A stretch of 64,000 nucleotides of DNA from Allorhizobium pseudoryzae (lineage in GTDB: Bacteria; Pseudomonadota; Alphaproteobacteria; Rhizobiales; Rhizobiaceae): positions 2,062,001 through 2,126,000 of the forward strand of contig NZ_CP049241.1 of assembly GCF_011046245.1 (NCBI RefSeq), read 5' to 3'. Below the pieces are notes generated by a model. The model made no database searches. It was not told the origin of the DNA and was given only the letters and a program-made list of their open reading frames with translations. Position numbers and translations under genes: made by a program. Shown here piece after piece: positions 9,500 through 19,017 of the stretch. How positions within the stretch are numbered: position 1 is the first letter of the stretch; every line of letters starts with the position of its first letter.

Positions 9500-9530
9500 A
9501 AAGGCGGCCGAGGGTCGCCTTTTTCTTTTC
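9500..9530 (+). terminator. Rho-independent terminator after pal
   Basis: Arms 9501-9509 and 9513-9521 (AAGGCGGCC / GGTCGCCTT, one G-T wobble) with a T-rich tract TTTTCTTTTC to 9530. Confidence 0.8.
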
Positions 9531-9671
9531 AACCAGACATAGCCTCTTCATAGTTTGGCCGAACTTGGCCTGTTGTTGAGGTTTTGACATGGTTATTCTT
9601 CTGCGAGCTATTCGAAGGACCATCTGTCTGCGCTTCAAGGGAGCAGCTTCAGGATGAGCAGGACGAAACAC

Positions 9672-10655
9672 ATGAACAGATTTGTCTTGGCAACCGCACT
9701 GGGTTTTGCCGCCATGGGCGGAACGGCATCTGCCTTCACCCTTTCCGACGTCTTCCAGGGCGGGCAGCGGCCCGTTGCGCCGCAGCAGGCGCCGGTCGTG
9801 CGTGCGCAGAGCGCGGGCGATGCCGTGCGCATTCAGCAGCTGCAGGAAGAAATCCGCCAGCTGAACGGGCGTGTCGAGGAAATGAGCTTCCAGCTGCTGC
9901 AGATGCAGGAGCAGATGCGCAAGACACAGGAAGACAACGAGTTCCGGTTCCAGGAGCTCGAAAAGAGCCGCTCGGGAAGCACCTCTGCTCCCTCAGTCGC
10001 TGCCGCTCCGGCAGCCGGCTCAAAAAAAAACAGTAGCGATCAGGTAGGGGCGATCATCGAGAGCGCGCCGCCGGTGGCCGGCGCCTCTCGTCCTGGCGCC
10101 TCAGCCGGCCAGACGGCGCCGGGCCAGACGACGCTCGGTTCGCTTGAGGTGGACAAGAGCGGACAGCCCGTTGGTGCGAACATCAACAAGGCCACCCGCA
10201 ATTCGTCCGAGCTGCCGGGTGTCGATCTCGGCCCTTCCGCAAAACCTGCCGAACAGCAGACCGCCTCGCTGGGTAACGAAAGCGACGCCTATCGCGGCGC
10301 CTACAATCATGTGCTCTCGGGCGACTACAAGCTCGCCGAAAGCGAGTTCACCCAGTATCTGCAGAGCTTCCCGAAAAGCGCGCGCGCGGCGGATGCCAAT
10401 TTCTGGCTGGGCGAGGCGCAGTATTCGCAGGGCAAGTACAGCGACGCGGCCAAAACCTTCCTCAACGCACACCAGACCTATTCCACCTCGCCCAAGGCAC
10501 CGGAAATGCTCTTGAAGCTCGGCATGTCGCTTGCCGCGCTCGACAACCGCGATACCGCCTGCGCGACGTTGCGCGAAGTGGGCAAGCGTTACCCCAACGC
10601 CTCCAAGCCGGTTCTGGGCAAGGTCGCGAGTGAACAGAAGCGGCTGAGCTGCTGA
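9672..10655 (+). CDS. cpoB: Cell division coordinator CpoB (YbgF)
   Basis: 327 residues from the ATG at 9672 (AGGA nine bases upstream); an ATG at 9654 adds six residues. A signal peptide (FVLATALGFAAMGGTASA) is followed by a coiled coil (IQQLQEEIRQLNGRVEEM, about residues 55-100) that would trimerise the protein, a Ser/Ala-rich linker, and C-terminal tetratricopeptide repeats beginning AYRGAYNHVLSGDYKLAE, with FWLGEAQYSQGKY and MLLKLGMSLAALDN. CpoB coordinates peptidoglycan synthesis with Tol-driven outer-membrane constriction. The stop is one base before the GTG of tilS. Confidence 0.92.
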   Translation: MNRFVLATALGFAAMGGTASAFTLSDVFQGGQRPVAPQQAPVVRAQSAGDAVRIQQLQEEIRQLNGRVEEMSFQLLQMQEQMRKTQEDNEFRFQELEKSRSGSTSAPSVAAAPAAGSKKNSSDQVGAIIESAPPVAGASRPGASAGQTAPGQTTLGSLEVDKSGQPVGANINKATRNSSELPGVDLGPSAKPAEQQTASLGNESDAYRGAYNHVLSGDYKLAESEFTQYLQSFPKSARAADANFWLGEAQYSQGKYSDAAKTFLNAHQTYSTSPKAPEMLLKLGMSLAALDNRDTACATLREVGKRYPNASKPVLGKVASEQKRLSC

Positions 10656-10656
10656 C

Positions 10657-12078
10657 GTGACCGGTCCGGCGCAGGCACATGGCCCGTCGCCGCTTTCGCC
10701 GGTCGAGGCCGTGACACGCTTCCTGGCGGATCTCTCCAGGTCTGCACGTATCCTCGTCGCCGTCTCCGGTGGCAGCGATTCGCTTGGCCTTTTATATCTC
10801 CTGCATCAATTGTCCGCCTCGATGGGTGCCCAACTGGATCTGCTGGCAGTCACCATCGACCATGCGCTGAGGCCGCAATCGGCGGCGGAAGCCCGTGACG
10901 TCGCCCGTTTCTGCGAAGCGCTCGGTATCCGCCATATCATCGATCGCTGGGACGGCATCAAGCCGACAGGCGGTCTCTCTGCCGCTGCGCGCGAGGCGCG
11001 CTACGACCGCCTGTGCCGGATCGCCATGGCGGAACGGGCGAGCCTGATCGTCACCGGCCATACGCTGGATGACCAGATCGAGACGGTGCTGATGCGCGCC
11101 GGACGCCCGGGAAGCGAGGGCACTCCCGGCCTTTCCGGCATGGCGCCCTCGGTGCTGATCAATCACGCTGTCTGGCTCAGCAGGCCTCTGCTCGCCTCGC
11201 GCCGGCAGGCGATCAGGAACTGTCTGTCGGACGCCGGGATCGGCTGGGTCGATGATCCGAGCAATACCGATCCCCGCTTCGAACGGGCGCGTCTGCGCGC
11301 CGATCTCCGGCTCGGCGACGAGGAGGTGCGTGCGCATCTTGCCGACATTTCCGCCGCTTCCCTGCAGCGCGCGGCACTGGGGGATGCGGCATCGCAGCTG
11401 CTTGACGAGCACCTGACCTTCCACCGCGGGGTCGCCGCCGCGCTGTCCACAACCATGCTCCACACTGACGAGACGGTCTGGATGCATGCGCTCGGCGCTC
11501 TTGCGGCCGTGGTGGGCGGGCGCCCACATGCACCCTCGCGGGGCAGCCTCACGCGCCTTGCGGCATTTCTGAAAAGCGGCAGGGCAGGGCGGATGACGGC
11601 TGGGCGCGTCGTGTTCGATTGGCGTCGTGACCATCTCTTCCTCGTGCGGGAAAGCCGCAACCTGCCTGAACAGGCGGTCCTGCCGGGTGAGGCGGTGCGA
11701 TGGGACGACCGCTTCTGCGTGACGAATGCAGGAACCGAAGCGCTGACCATTGGCCCGCATGCCGCGGATCGTGACGCGGCGCGCGATGCCTTTCCCTTGC
11801 TGCCGGGCAGTGTGGCGTTGCAAGCTTACCGGTCGCTTCCGCAGGTGATCCCGGACGAGGCGGCGGCAAACGGACGCACGGGGATCAGGCCTCTTCTCGG
11901 GCCATACGATCGCTTCTTGCCGCAATTCGATCTGAAACTTGCGATATCACTGGCAAAACAGGCGGGACTGGATGAATTTCCGCCATCGCCGCTTAACGTT
12001 TTCATGCGTAAAACATCAGGACTGAGTGGTGTTGCCTTGGCAACGCCTTGTCGCGATCCTATGTTAGACGGCAAGTAA
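10657..12078 (+). CDS. tilS: tRNA(Ile)-lysidine synthase TilS
   Basis: 473 residues from a GTG start one base after cpoB. The PP-loop ATP pyrophosphatase motif VSGGSDSLGL sits near residue 33, followed by ITGHTLDD-like VTGHTLDDQIETVLMRAGRPG and DPSNTDPRFERARLR, all diagnostic for TilS. It modifies C34 of the CAU-anticodon tRNA(Ile) to lysidine so that it reads AUA. The pal-cpoB-tilS-ftsH-glmM order is typical for Rhizobiales. Confidence 0.94.
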   Translation: MTGPAQAHGPSPLSPVEAVTRFLADLSRSARILVAVSGGSDSLGLLYLLHQLSASMGAQLDLLAVTIDHALRPQSAAEARDVARFCEALGIRHIIDRWDGIKPTGGLSAAAREARYDRLCRIAMAERASLIVTGHTLDDQIETVLMRAGRPGSEGTPGLSGMAPSVLINHAVWLSRPLLASRRQAIRNCLSDAGIGWVDDPSNTDPRFERARLRADLRLGDEEVRAHLADISAASLQRAALGDAASQLLDEHLTFHRGVAAALSTTMLHTDETVWMHALGALAAVVGGRPHAPSRGSLTRLAAFLKSGRAGRMTAGRVVFDWRRDHLFLVRESRNLPEQAVLPGEAVRWDDRFCVTNAGTEALTIGPHAADRDAARDAFPLLPGSVALQAYRSLPQVIPDEAAANGRTGIRPLLGPYDRFLPQFDLKLAISLAKQAGLDEFPPSPLNVFMRKTSGLSGVALATPCRDPMLDGK

Positions 12079-12120
12079 GACGGCTGCCTCCAGAGCAGGC
12101 GTTATTGTCCGGGGAGTTCG

Positions 12121-14058
12121 ATGAACCCAAACTTTCGTAATTTCGCCCTCTGGGCGATAATCGCCCTGTTGCTGATCGCTCTGTTCAGCATGTTCCAGAC
12201 GGCGCCCACACAAACGAGCTCACGAGAAATCGCGTATTCGCAATTCCTGCGCGACGTTGATTCCGGTCGCGTGCGTGACGTCATGGTCACCGGCAACCGC
12301 GTCACGGGCACCTATAGCGACAGCGGTGCTGGCTTCCAGACCTATTCCCCCGTCGTGGATGATGGCCTGATCGATCGGCTCCAGTCCAAGAACGTGACGA
12401 TTGCCGCCCGCCCGGAAACCGATGGTTCGTCCGGCTTCCTCAGCTATATCGGCACCCTTTTGCCGATGCTGCTGATCCTCGGCGTCTGGCTGTTCTTCAT
12501 GCGCCAGATGCAGGGTGGTTCGCGCGGCGCCATGGGCTTCGGCAAGTCGAAGGCAAAGCTTCTGACGGAAGCGCATGGCCGCGTCACCTTTGACGACGTC
12601 GCCGGCGTCGATGAAGCCAAGCAGGATCTTGAGGAAATCGTTGAATTCCTGCGCGATCCGCAGAAGTTCCAGCGGCTTGGCGGACGTATTCCGCGCGGCG
12701 TGTTGCTGGTTGGCCCTCCGGGCACGGGTAAAACGCTCCTCGCCCGCTCAGTGGCCGGTGAAGCCAATGTTCCCTTCTTCACGATTTCCGGTTCGGACTT
12801 CGTCGAAATGTTCGTCGGTGTCGGTGCAAGCCGCGTCCGCGACATGTTCGAGCAGGCCAAGAAGAATGCGCCCTGCATCATCTTCATCGACGAAATCGAT
12901 GCTGTCGGTCGTCACCGCGGCGCCGGTCTCGGCGGCGGCAATGACGAGCGCGAACAGACGCTGAACCAGTTGCTGGTCGAGATGGATGGTTTCGAAGCCA
13001 ATGAAGGCATCATCCTGATCGCTGCGACCAACCGCCCCGACGTTCTCGACCCGGCGCTTCTGCGTCCCGGCCGTTTCGACCGCCAGGTCGTCGTTCCGAA
13101 CCCGGATATCGTCGGTCGCGAGCGCATCCTCAAGGTGCATGCGCGCAACGTGCCGCTCGCCCCGAATGTCGATCTCAAGGTTCTGGCCCGCGGTACTCCC
13201 GGTTTCTCCGGTGCGGACCTGATGAACCTCGTCAACGAAGCCGCCCTGATGGCCGCCCGCCGCAACAAGCGTCTGGTCACCATGCAGGAATTCGAGGACG
13301 CCAAGGACAAGATCATGATGGGCGCCGAACGCCGCTCGTCTGCCATGACCGAAGCCGAGAAGAAGCTCACCGCCTACCATGAAGCGGGCCACGCCATCAC
13401 GGCCCTTGAAGTGCCGGTCGCCGACCCGCTGCACAAGGCAACGATCATCCCGCGCGGTCGTGCGCTCGGCATGGTCATGCAGCTGCCGGAAGGCGACCGC
13501 TACTCGATGAGCTACAAGTGGATGGTCTCGCGTCTCGTCATCATGATGGGCGGACGCGTTGCCGAAGAACTGACCTTCGGCAAGGAGAACATCACCTCCG
13601 GTGCCTCCTCGGATATCGAGCAGGCCACGAAGCTCGCCCGCGCCATGGTGACCCAGTGGGGCTTTTCCGATATCCTCGGCCAGGTTGCCTACGGCGAGAA
13701 CCAGCAGGAGGTCTTCCTCGGCCATTCGGTGTCGCAGTCGAAGAACGTTTCTGAAGCCACGGCCCAGAAGATCGACACGGAAGTCCGCCGCCTCATCGAC
13801 GAGGCCTATACCGAGGCGCGCCGGATCCTGACCGAAAAGCACGACGAGTTCGTCACGCTGGCGGAAGGTCTTCTCGAATACGAGACGCTGTCCGGTGAGG
13901 AAATCAAGGCGTTGCTGAGGGGCGAAAAGCCCTCCCGCGATGCCGGCGACGACACGCCGACGGCCCGCGGATCCGCCGTACCGAAGGCCGGCCCCAAGCG
14001 GGACGAGCCGAAGAGCGACGGAGAGCCGGAAAGCGGGCTGGAACCCCAGCCGCACTGA
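12121..14058 (+). CDS. ftsH: ATP-dependent zinc metalloprotease FtsH
   Basis: 645 residues. Two membrane segments ([18 protein letters not shown] near 8-25 and [15 protein letters not shown] near 108-124) flank a periplasmic domain. The AAA module has Walker A GPPGTGKT at 198-205, Walker [12 protein letters not shown] and the second region of homology [20 protein letters not shown]. The zinc-binding HEAGH begins at residue 420. FtsH is a hexameric inner-membrane protease for misfolded membrane proteins and regulators such as LpxC. A ribosome site GGGGAG precedes the ATG; a terminator hairpin follows at 14083. Confidence 0.97.
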   Translation: MNPNFRNFALWAIIALLLIALFSMFQTAPTQTSSREIAYSQFLRDVDSGRVRDVMVTGNRVTGTYSDSGAGFQTYSPVVDDGLIDRLQSKNVTIAARPETDGSSGFLSYIGTLLPMLLILGVWLFFMRQMQGGSRGAMGFGKSKAKLLTEAHGRVTFDDVAGVDEAKQDLEEIVEFLRDPQKFQRLGGRIPRGVLLVGPPGTGKTLLARSVAGEANVPFFTISGSDFVEMFVGVGASRVRDMFEQAKKNAPCIIFIDEIDAVGRHRGAGLGGGNDEREQTLNQLLVEMDGFEANEGIILIAATNRPDVLDPALLRPGRFDRQVVVPNPDIVGRERILKVHARNVPLAPNVDLKVLARGTPGFSGADLMNLVNEAALMAARRNKRLVTMQEFEDAKDKIMMGAERRSSAMTEAEKKLTAYHEAGHAITALEVPVADPLHKATIIPRGRALGMVMQLPEGDRYSMSYKWMVSRLVIMMGGRVAEELTFGKENITSGASSDIEQATKLARAMVTQWGFSDILGQVAYGENQQEVFLGHSVSQSKNVSEATAQKIDTEVRRLIDEAYTEARRILTEKHDEFVTLAEGLLEYETLSGEEIKALLRGEKPSRDAGDDTPTARGSAVPKAGPKRDEPKSDGEPESGLEPQPH

Positions 14059-14082
14059 GACCTGTCTCCTTCTGAACATCAG

Positions 14083-14110
14083 GGCCGTCGGGGCAACCCG
14101 GCGGCCTTTT
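14083..14110 (+). terminator. Rho-independent terminator after ftsH
   Basis: GGCCGTCGGG, loop GCAA, CCCGGCGGCC, then TTTT (14107-14110): a strong 10-bp stem with a stable tetraloop. Confidence 0.8.
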
Positions 14111-14291
14111 GCGTCTTGATCTTCAGCAAAGATTGCAACGTCGGTAACGGGATATAATCGATTTTGACGGTAATTTAGATGCTGGCCCGGAGTTTCTGTG
14201 GCAAGAGCGAGCATGGATGCTGGCGCGATGGTGCCGGCTGACGTCAAAACAAGACGCGCGATGAAGAGCGCGCAGCACGCAAGGAGCACGT

Positions 14292-15644
14292 ATGGCACGT
14301 CGTTACTTTGGCACGGATGGCATTCGCGGACAGTCGAACGTTTTCCCCATGACCCCGGACCTCGCCATGCGGGTGGGGATCGCGGTGGGGACCATCTTCC
14401 GGCGCGGCAACCATCGCCATCGCGTCGTCATCGGCAAGGATACGCGCCTGTCCGGCTACATGCTGGAGAATGCGCTGGTGGCCGGCTTCACTGCCGCCGG
14501 TCTCGATGTCTTCCTGCTGGGTCCGATCCCGACGCCGGCCGTTGCCATGCTGACCCGGTCGCTGCGCGCCGATATCGGCGTGATGATTTCGGCCTCGCAC
14601 AATCCGTTTGCCGATAACGGCATCAAGCTGTTCGGTCCCGACGGCTACAAGCTGTCGGATGAGCTGGAGCTGGAGATCGAGGAGCTTCTCGACAAGGATC
14701 TTTATTCGCAGCTCGCCAAGCCGAGCGAGATCGGTCGGGCCAAGCGCGTCGATGGCGACATCTATCGCTACATCGAATTCGTCAAGCGCACCCTGCCGCG
14801 TGACGTCACGCTGTCGGGTCTGAGGATCGCCATCGACTGCGCCAATGGCGCGGCCTACAAGGTGGCACCGGCAGCGCTGTGGGAACTCGGCGCCGACGTC
14901 GTCACCATCGGCAATACGCCGAACGGCACGAACATCAACCTCGACTGCGGTTCGACGAGCCCGGAGGCGCTCCGCAATAAGGTGCATGAGGTGCGGGCCG
15001 ATATCGGCATCGCGCTCGATGGCGATGCCGACCGCGTCATCATTGTCGATGAGAACGGGGCCATTATCGACGGCGACCAGTTGATGGCGGTGATAGCCGA
15101 AAGCTGGGCCGAGGACGAGAAGCTGCGGGGCGGCGGCATCGTCGCAACGGTCATGTCGAACCTCGGGCTTGAGCGGTTCCTGCACGGCAAGGGCCTGACA
15201 CTGGCGCGCACCAAGGTCGGCGACCGTTATGTGGTCGAGCACATGCGCAACCATGATTTCAATGTCGGCGGCGAACAGTCCGGCCACCTCGTTCTGTCTG
15301 ATTTTGGCACGACCGGGGACGGCCTTGTTGCGGCGCTGCAGATTCTTGCCCGCGTCAAGCGGCTGGGTCTCTCGGTCAGCGAGGTCTGCCGTCGCTTCGA
15401 GCCCGTGCCGCAGCTTCTGCGCAATGTCCGCATCGGCGGCGGAAAGCCGCTGGAGGATATCATCGTGCGCCAGGCGATCGAGAGCGCGGAAGCGGAGCTT
15501 GGGGCGAGGGGGCGGCTCGTCATCCGTCCCTCCGGCACCGAACCGCTCATCCGGGTGATGGCGGAAGGTGACGACCGCGCCCAGATCGAACGGATCGTCG
15601 GTGATCTCGTTGGTGCGATCTCGAACGTGCGCACCGCCGCCTGA
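14292..15644 (+). CDS. glmM: Phosphoglucosamine mutase GlmM
   Basis: 450 residues. GlmM interconverts glucosamine 6-phosphate and glucosamine 1-phosphate for UDP-GlcNAc synthesis. It opens with [14 protein letters not shown]; the phosphoserine active site [14 protein letters not shown] has the catalytic Ser at residue 102. The metal loop DGDADRVI and the sugar loop GGEQSGH follow, and the phosphate-binding [14 protein letters not shown] is near the end. GGAG precedes the ATG. A terminator lies 40 bp after the stop. Confidence 0.97.
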   Translation: MARRYFGTDGIRGQSNVFPMTPDLAMRVGIAVGTIFRRGNHRHRVVIGKDTRLSGYMLENALVAGFTAAGLDVFLLGPIPTPAVAMLTRSLRADIGVMISASHNPFADNGIKLFGPDGYKLSDELELEIEELLDKDLYSQLAKPSEIGRAKRVDGDIYRYIEFVKRTLPRDVTLSGLRIAIDCANGAAYKVAPAALWELGADVVTIGNTPNGTNINLDCGSTSPEALRNKVHEVRADIGIALDGDADRVIIVDENGAIIDGDQLMAVIAESWAEDEKLRGGGIVATVMSNLGLERFLHGKGLTLARTKVGDRYVVEHMRNHDFNVGGEQSGHLVLSDFGTTGDGLVAALQILARVKRLGLSVSEVCRRFEPVPQLLRNVRIGGGKPLEDIIVRQAIESAEAELGARGRLVIRPSGTEPLIRVMAEGDDRAQIERIVGDLVGAISNVRTAA

Positions 15645-15683
15645 GCGCTGCAGGACGGCCGTTGAACCAAACATGTCTGACGA

Positions 15684-15707
15684 AGGCCCGCCGCGTGCGG
15701 GCCTTTT
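15684..15707 (+). terminator. Rho-independent terminator after glmM
   Basis: AAGGCCCGC and GCGGGCCTT arms around a short loop, with TTTTT at 15703-15707. Confidence 0.8.
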
Positions 15708-15767
15708 TCGTCTTTCGATCGTCATGCGCCGTACAATGATGCGCTCAACCTTTACGGGTTGTTATCC

Positions 15768-15783
15768 TTAAGTGCTCCTTAAC
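15768..15783 (+). promoter_or_regulatory. CtrA-type binding site candidate (TTAA-N7-TTAAC)
   Basis: TTAA at 15768-15771, seven bases, then TTAAC at 15779-15783, an exact match to the alphaproteobacterial CtrA full-site consensus, about 80 bp before the outer-membrane protein start. The motif is short and AT-rich, so chance remains possible. Confidence 0.4.
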
Positions 15784-15864
15784 CTTTATCGTTAATGATC
15801 ACCTTCAGATTTGAGGACGACCGTCGCTTCGCGCGCCGCACATTTCGAACCTGGAGTTGGAGCC

Positions 15865-16716
15865 ATGAACAAGACCTTGATGGGCGCGCTTGCTATTGCC
15901 TTGGCAGCGAGCGCGGCGCACTCGGCAGACCTTTATCAGCCGCAGCCTGAACCGATCTACAATGATGTTCCGGAAGTCGCCGTCCAGCAATCGTCCAGCG
16001 GGTGGTACCTGCGCGGCGATATCGGCTACGGTTTCACCGATTTCGACGGGGCGAATTTCTACCAGGGCAATTATACGGGCTCCAAGGCGGATTTTCACAC
16101 TGCCAAGCTGCGTGACGGTCTGACGCTCGGCGTCGGTGTGGGGTACCAGGTCAACAGCTATCTGCGCACCGATCTGACCTTCGACTACCTGAACAAGACC
16201 GATTTCGAAGGCTCGACGAAGGGCAGCGGCGCATCGTTCGGCGCTTGCGTTGGTCCCTGCACCTCGCGTGACACGTCCAGCATGCGCGCCTACAGCCTGC
16301 TCGCCAACGCCTATGTCGATCTCGGCACCTATGGCTACATCACGCCTTATGTCGGCGGCGGTCTCGGTGGCACCTATGTGAAGTGGGACAAGCTGCGCAA
16401 CACCTCCTGCGCCGACAATGGCTCGGGCTGCGATTCCACCGTCGAGCACGGCGGTAAGGGCAGCTGGCGCTTCACCTACGCTCTGATGGCCGGTGCGACG
16501 ATCGATGTCACCTGCAACCTGAAGGCGGATGTCGGTTATCGTTATCGCCACGTCCAGGGCGGCGACATGTTCGGCTACGCCCAGAACGGCGGCCCGGGCT
16601 TCGACAAGGGCTTCGACGTCCACGAAGCACGCGTGGGTGCCCGTTACACCTTCGGCGGCTGCGCAACGCCTTACGTTCCGGAAGAGCCGGCACCGGCGCC
16701 GATCATCTACAAGTAA
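15865..16716 (+). CDS. Outer-membrane beta-barrel protein (Omp25/RopB-like porin family)
   Basis: 283 residues from the ATG at 15865 (site GGAG 10 bases upstream). A signal peptide (LMGALAIALAASAAHSA) leads to a mature start ADLYQPQPEP. The rest alternates like an 8-stranded barrel: SGWYLRGDIGYGFTDF, LGVGVGYQVNSYLRTDLTFD, YITPYVGGGLGGTYVKW and VDVGYRYRHVQGGDMF-like strands. The protein has a Cys pair around CVGPC and another in a loop near 185-195, suggesting extracellular disulfides. Members of this family are abundant rhizobial outer-membrane proteins tied to envelope stability. The stop is followed by a perfect bidirectional terminator. Confidence 0.88.
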   Translation: MNKTLMGALAIALAASAAHSADLYQPQPEPIYNDVPEVAVQQSSSGWYLRGDIGYGFTDFDGANFYQGNYTGSKADFHTAKLRDGLTLGVGVGYQVNSYLRTDLTFDYLNKTDFEGSTKGSGASFGACVGPCTSRDTSSMRAYSLLANAYVDLGTYGYITPYVGGGLGGTYVKWDKLRNTSCADNGSGCDSTVEHGGKGSWRFTYALMAGATIDVTCNLKADVGYRYRHVQGGDMFGYAQNGGPGFDKGFDVHEARVGARYTFGGCATPYVPEEPAPAPIIYK

Positions 16717-16730
16717 GATCTGCCAGACAG

Positions 16731-16767
16731 CAGAAAGGCCGCCCGGAGTTTTCGGGCGGCCTTTCTG
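16731..16767. terminator. Bidirectional terminator between the omp and doxX genes
   Basis: Perfect 15-base inverted repeat, 16731-16745 and 16753-16767, with loop GAGTTTT. It ends in TTTCT on the plus strand and TTTCT on the minus strand, serving two convergent genes. Confidence 0.85.
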
Positions 16768-16792
16768 CATGTGTCGTTCATCCCCTGTCGGA

Positions 16793-17386
16793 TCAGAATT
16801 CGCGCTTCATCAAGAGCTTGTCCACTGACCAGGCACCGCCGCCATGGGCGGCAAAGAAGAAGGCGCCGCCTGTCCAGAAGAGCGAGGCAAGTTCCGCTTT
16901 CGTCTGCACCTGCTCCAGGAATGTTACGCCGCCATCCATCAGCCGCTTCGCCCCTTCGGGAGTGAAGAATGGGCTGCCGGCCTTCAGTGCCGCGATGCCG
17001 TCGCTCGTCAGGAACGCGTGGCCGTAAGGATAGGCAAAGTGGAACCACAGTGTGATTGTCAGCATCACAGCGTTGGCGAGCGCGACCGGGCGGGTGAAGA
17101 GGCCAAGCGCAATCAATGCGCCGCCGAAGAACTGCATGGCAGCCAGGGTCGGCGACCACAGCCAGCCGGGATGGAAGCCGAGGTTTTCGACGAAGCCGAC
17201 CTGCGCCATCGGCGCCATGATTTTCGGATAGCCTTCGATCATCAGCATGCCGCCGATCGCGACACGGAACGCAGTCCAGGCGAAGGGTTGTGCAATCTTT
17301 TCATAGAAGCCGGCGAGGAACGGCAAGTAGAACCGACCGTTTTCGGTGGTCTGCGTTTGCGTGGTGAATGTGGTGTTCATGGCCAT
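16793..17386 (-). CDS. DoxX family membrane protein
   Basis: 197 residues from the ATG at 17386 (ribosome site AAAGGA 8 bases upstream). Several hydrophobic helices are seen: AWTAFRVAIGGMLMIEG, LAAMQFFGGALIALGLF and PVALANAVMLTITLWFHFA. The arrangement is that of the DoxX/DoxD family, small four-helix membrane proteins often linked to respiration or thiol redox in Gram-negative bacteria. The function of this member is unknown. A good FNR-type box lies about 154 bp upstream (17534), so oxygen-limited induction is possible. It is convergent with the outer-membrane protein gene. Confidence 0.82.
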   Translation of the reverse strand: MAMNTTFTTQTQTTENGRFYLPFLAGFYEKIAQPFAWTAFRVAIGGMLMIEGYPKIMAPMAQVGFVENLGFHPGWLWSPTLAAMQFFGGALIALGLFTRPVALANAVMLTITLWFHFAYPYGHAFLTSDGIAALKAGSPFFTPEGAKRLMDGGVTFLEQVQTKAELASLFWTGGAFFFAAHGGGAWSVDKLLMKREF

Positions 17387-17533
17387 GATGGGTAATCCTT
17401 TGCGTTCAAATATAGTTTCGTCATAGGGTCTCGTCCGCACGTTCCCTGCTTCCGGACATTCTTCCGGCGCGCGTGCCCGCATCGGTGTTCCCGCAGCCGA
17501 TACCTGATCCTACAAAATCACGATCTATTGTTG

Positions 17534-17547
17534 TTGATTCAGGTCAA
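17534..17547. promoter_or_regulatory. FNR/FnrN/FixK-type box in the doxX-serC divergent region
   Basis: TTGAT-TCAG-GTCAA fits the rhizobial anaerobox TTGAY-N4-RTCAA exactly. It lies 150 bp from each flanking start; control of doxX seems more likely than control of serC, because serC has a separate structured leader. Confidence 0.5.
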
Positions 17548-17590
17548 GTTTTTGATCGTTGCAGCGACCTGCGCAAAAAAGACAGTGACG

Positions 17591-17689
17591 GTCCCGGTTG
17601 CGACTTGACCAAATCGGTCTGTTCCACTAACACCGACGGCGGGACACCCTTCCCCAACGAAGGGCTTTCTATCTGGAAGGATAGCCAAG
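17591..17689 (+). ncRNA. serC leader RNA motif (cis-regulatory)
   Basis: The 100 bases before serC have a compact fold. GTCCC (17591-17595) can pair with GGGAC (17641-17645) to close a domain; CCCTT/AAGGG form a hairpin at 17647-17664; and CTATC/GATAG form one at 17669-17684 whose loop contains the start of the GGAAGG ribosome site (17675-17680), so the stem hides it. A conserved 'serC' RNA motif upstream of alphaproteobacterial serC operons is known; the position and the Shine-Dalgarno-masking stem fit it. No ligand is known to me. Assignment is by position and hand-drawn pairing only. Confidence 0.6.
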
Positions 17690-18868
17690 ATGGCGAACAT
17701 CGCGAAGCCGGACGTACGTCCGAACAATACCCATTTCTCTTCTGGCCCTTGCTCGAAGCGCCCCGGTTGGACGCTCGATGCTCTCTCTGATGCCCCGCTC
17801 GGTCGTTCGCACCGTGCCAAGGTTGGCAAGACGAAGCTGAAGCAGGCCATCGATCTTACCCGTGAAATTCTGAACGTGCCGACGGATTACCGCATCGGCA
17901 TCGTGCCGGCCTCCGATACGGGCGCCGTCGAAATGGCCATGTGGTCGCTGCTCGGCGAACGTGGCGTGGACATGCTCTCCTGGGAAAGCTTTGGTGCCGG
18001 CTGGGTCACCGATGTGGTGAAGCAGCTGAAGCTTACTGATGTCCGCAAGTTCAATGCCGATTACGGCCTGCTGCCGGATCTGACCCAGGTCGATTTTGAC
18101 CGCGACGTCGTCTTCACCTGGAACGGCACGACGTCTGGCGTGCGCGTGCCGAACGCCGATTTCATCCCGGCGGACCGCAAGGGCCTGACGATCTGCGACG
18201 CCACCTCGGCTGCGTTCGCGCAGGACATGGATTTCTCCAAGCTCGACGTCGTGACCTTCTCCTGGCAGAAGGTTCTGGGCGGCGAGGGCGGTCACGGCGT
18301 GATCATTCTCTCCCCGCGTGCCGTCGAGCGCCTGACGACCTATGTTCCGGCCTGGCCGCTGCCGAAGATTTTCCGCATGACCTCCGGCGGCAAGCTGATC
18401 GAAGGCATCTTCGTCGGCGAGACGATCAATACGCCCTCCATGCTCTGCGTCGAGGACTATATCGATGCCCTGAACTGGGCAAAGTCGATCGGCGGCCTCG
18501 AGGCTCTGATCGCCCGGGCCGATGCCAATGCCAAGGTCATCTTCGATTTCGTCGATGCCAATGACTGGATCGCCAACCTGGCCGTCGATCCGGCAACCCG
18601 TTCCAACACTTCGGTCTGCCTCAAGATCGTCGATGCGGACGTGGTGGCACTCGATGCCGACAGCCAAGCAGCCTTTGCCAAGGGCGTCGTTGCGCTGCTC
18701 GAAAAGGAAAATGTCGCGCTCGATATCGGCGCCTACCGCGATGCGCCGTCCGGCCTTCGCATCTGGGCCGGTGCGACCATCGAGACCGCCGACATGCAGG
18801 CCCTCATGCCGTGGCTGATCTGGGCTTTTGAGACCCAGAAGGCAGCGCTCGCCAAGGCCGCCGCCTGA
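17690..18868 (+). CDS. serC: Phosphoserine aminotransferase SerC
   Basis: 392 residues, alphaproteobacterial type. It transaminates 3-phosphohydroxypyruvate with glutamate to phosphoserine, and also serves pyridoxal phosphate synthesis. Landmarks: [20 protein letters not shown] at the start, [19 protein letters not shown], and the PLP-binding Lys at residue 194 within [16 protein letters not shown]. It pairs with serA 149 bp downstream, across a palindromic repeat. A leader RNA directly upstream probably controls translation. Confidence 0.95.
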   Translation: MANIAKPDVRPNNTHFSSGPCSKRPGWTLDALSDAPLGRSHRAKVGKTKLKQAIDLTREILNVPTDYRIGIVPASDTGAVEMAMWSLLGERGVDMLSWESFGAGWVTDVVKQLKLTDVRKFNADYGLLPDLTQVDFDRDVVFTWNGTTSGVRVPNADFIPADRKGLTICDATSAAFAQDMDFSKLDVVTFSWQKVLGGEGGHGVIILSPRAVERLTTYVPAWPLPKIFRMTSGGKLIEGIFVGETINTPSMLCVEDYIDALNWAKSIGGLEALIARADANAKVIFDFVDANDWIANLAVDPATRSNTSVCLKIVDADVVALDADSQAAFAKGVVALLEKENVALDIGAYRDAPSGLRIWAGATIETADMQALMPWLIWAFETQKAALAKAAA

Positions 18869-18893
18869 TCCTTTTTCAACGCATGACATCGTC

Positions 18894-18971
18894 ATCCTCG
18901 GCCTTGTGCCGAGGATCTTATCCCATAAACAAGACCGATCGGTCGTAGATGCTCGGGACAAGCCCGAGCAT
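18894..18971. repeat. Dispersed two-hairpin intergenic repeat, copy 1
   Basis: Two stem-loops: ATCCTCGG/CCGAGGAT (18894-18901, 18909-18916) and ATGCTCGGG/CCCGAGCAT (18949-18957, 18963-18971). The palindrome GACCGATCGGTC lies between them (18933-18944). A second copy in the opposite orientation is at 40206-40285. It separates serC from serA. Confidence 0.8.
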
Positions 18972-19017
18972 GACGGCGGAACGGTTTCAGCCTGAACCCC
19001 TTTAAGGAGCCCATACC

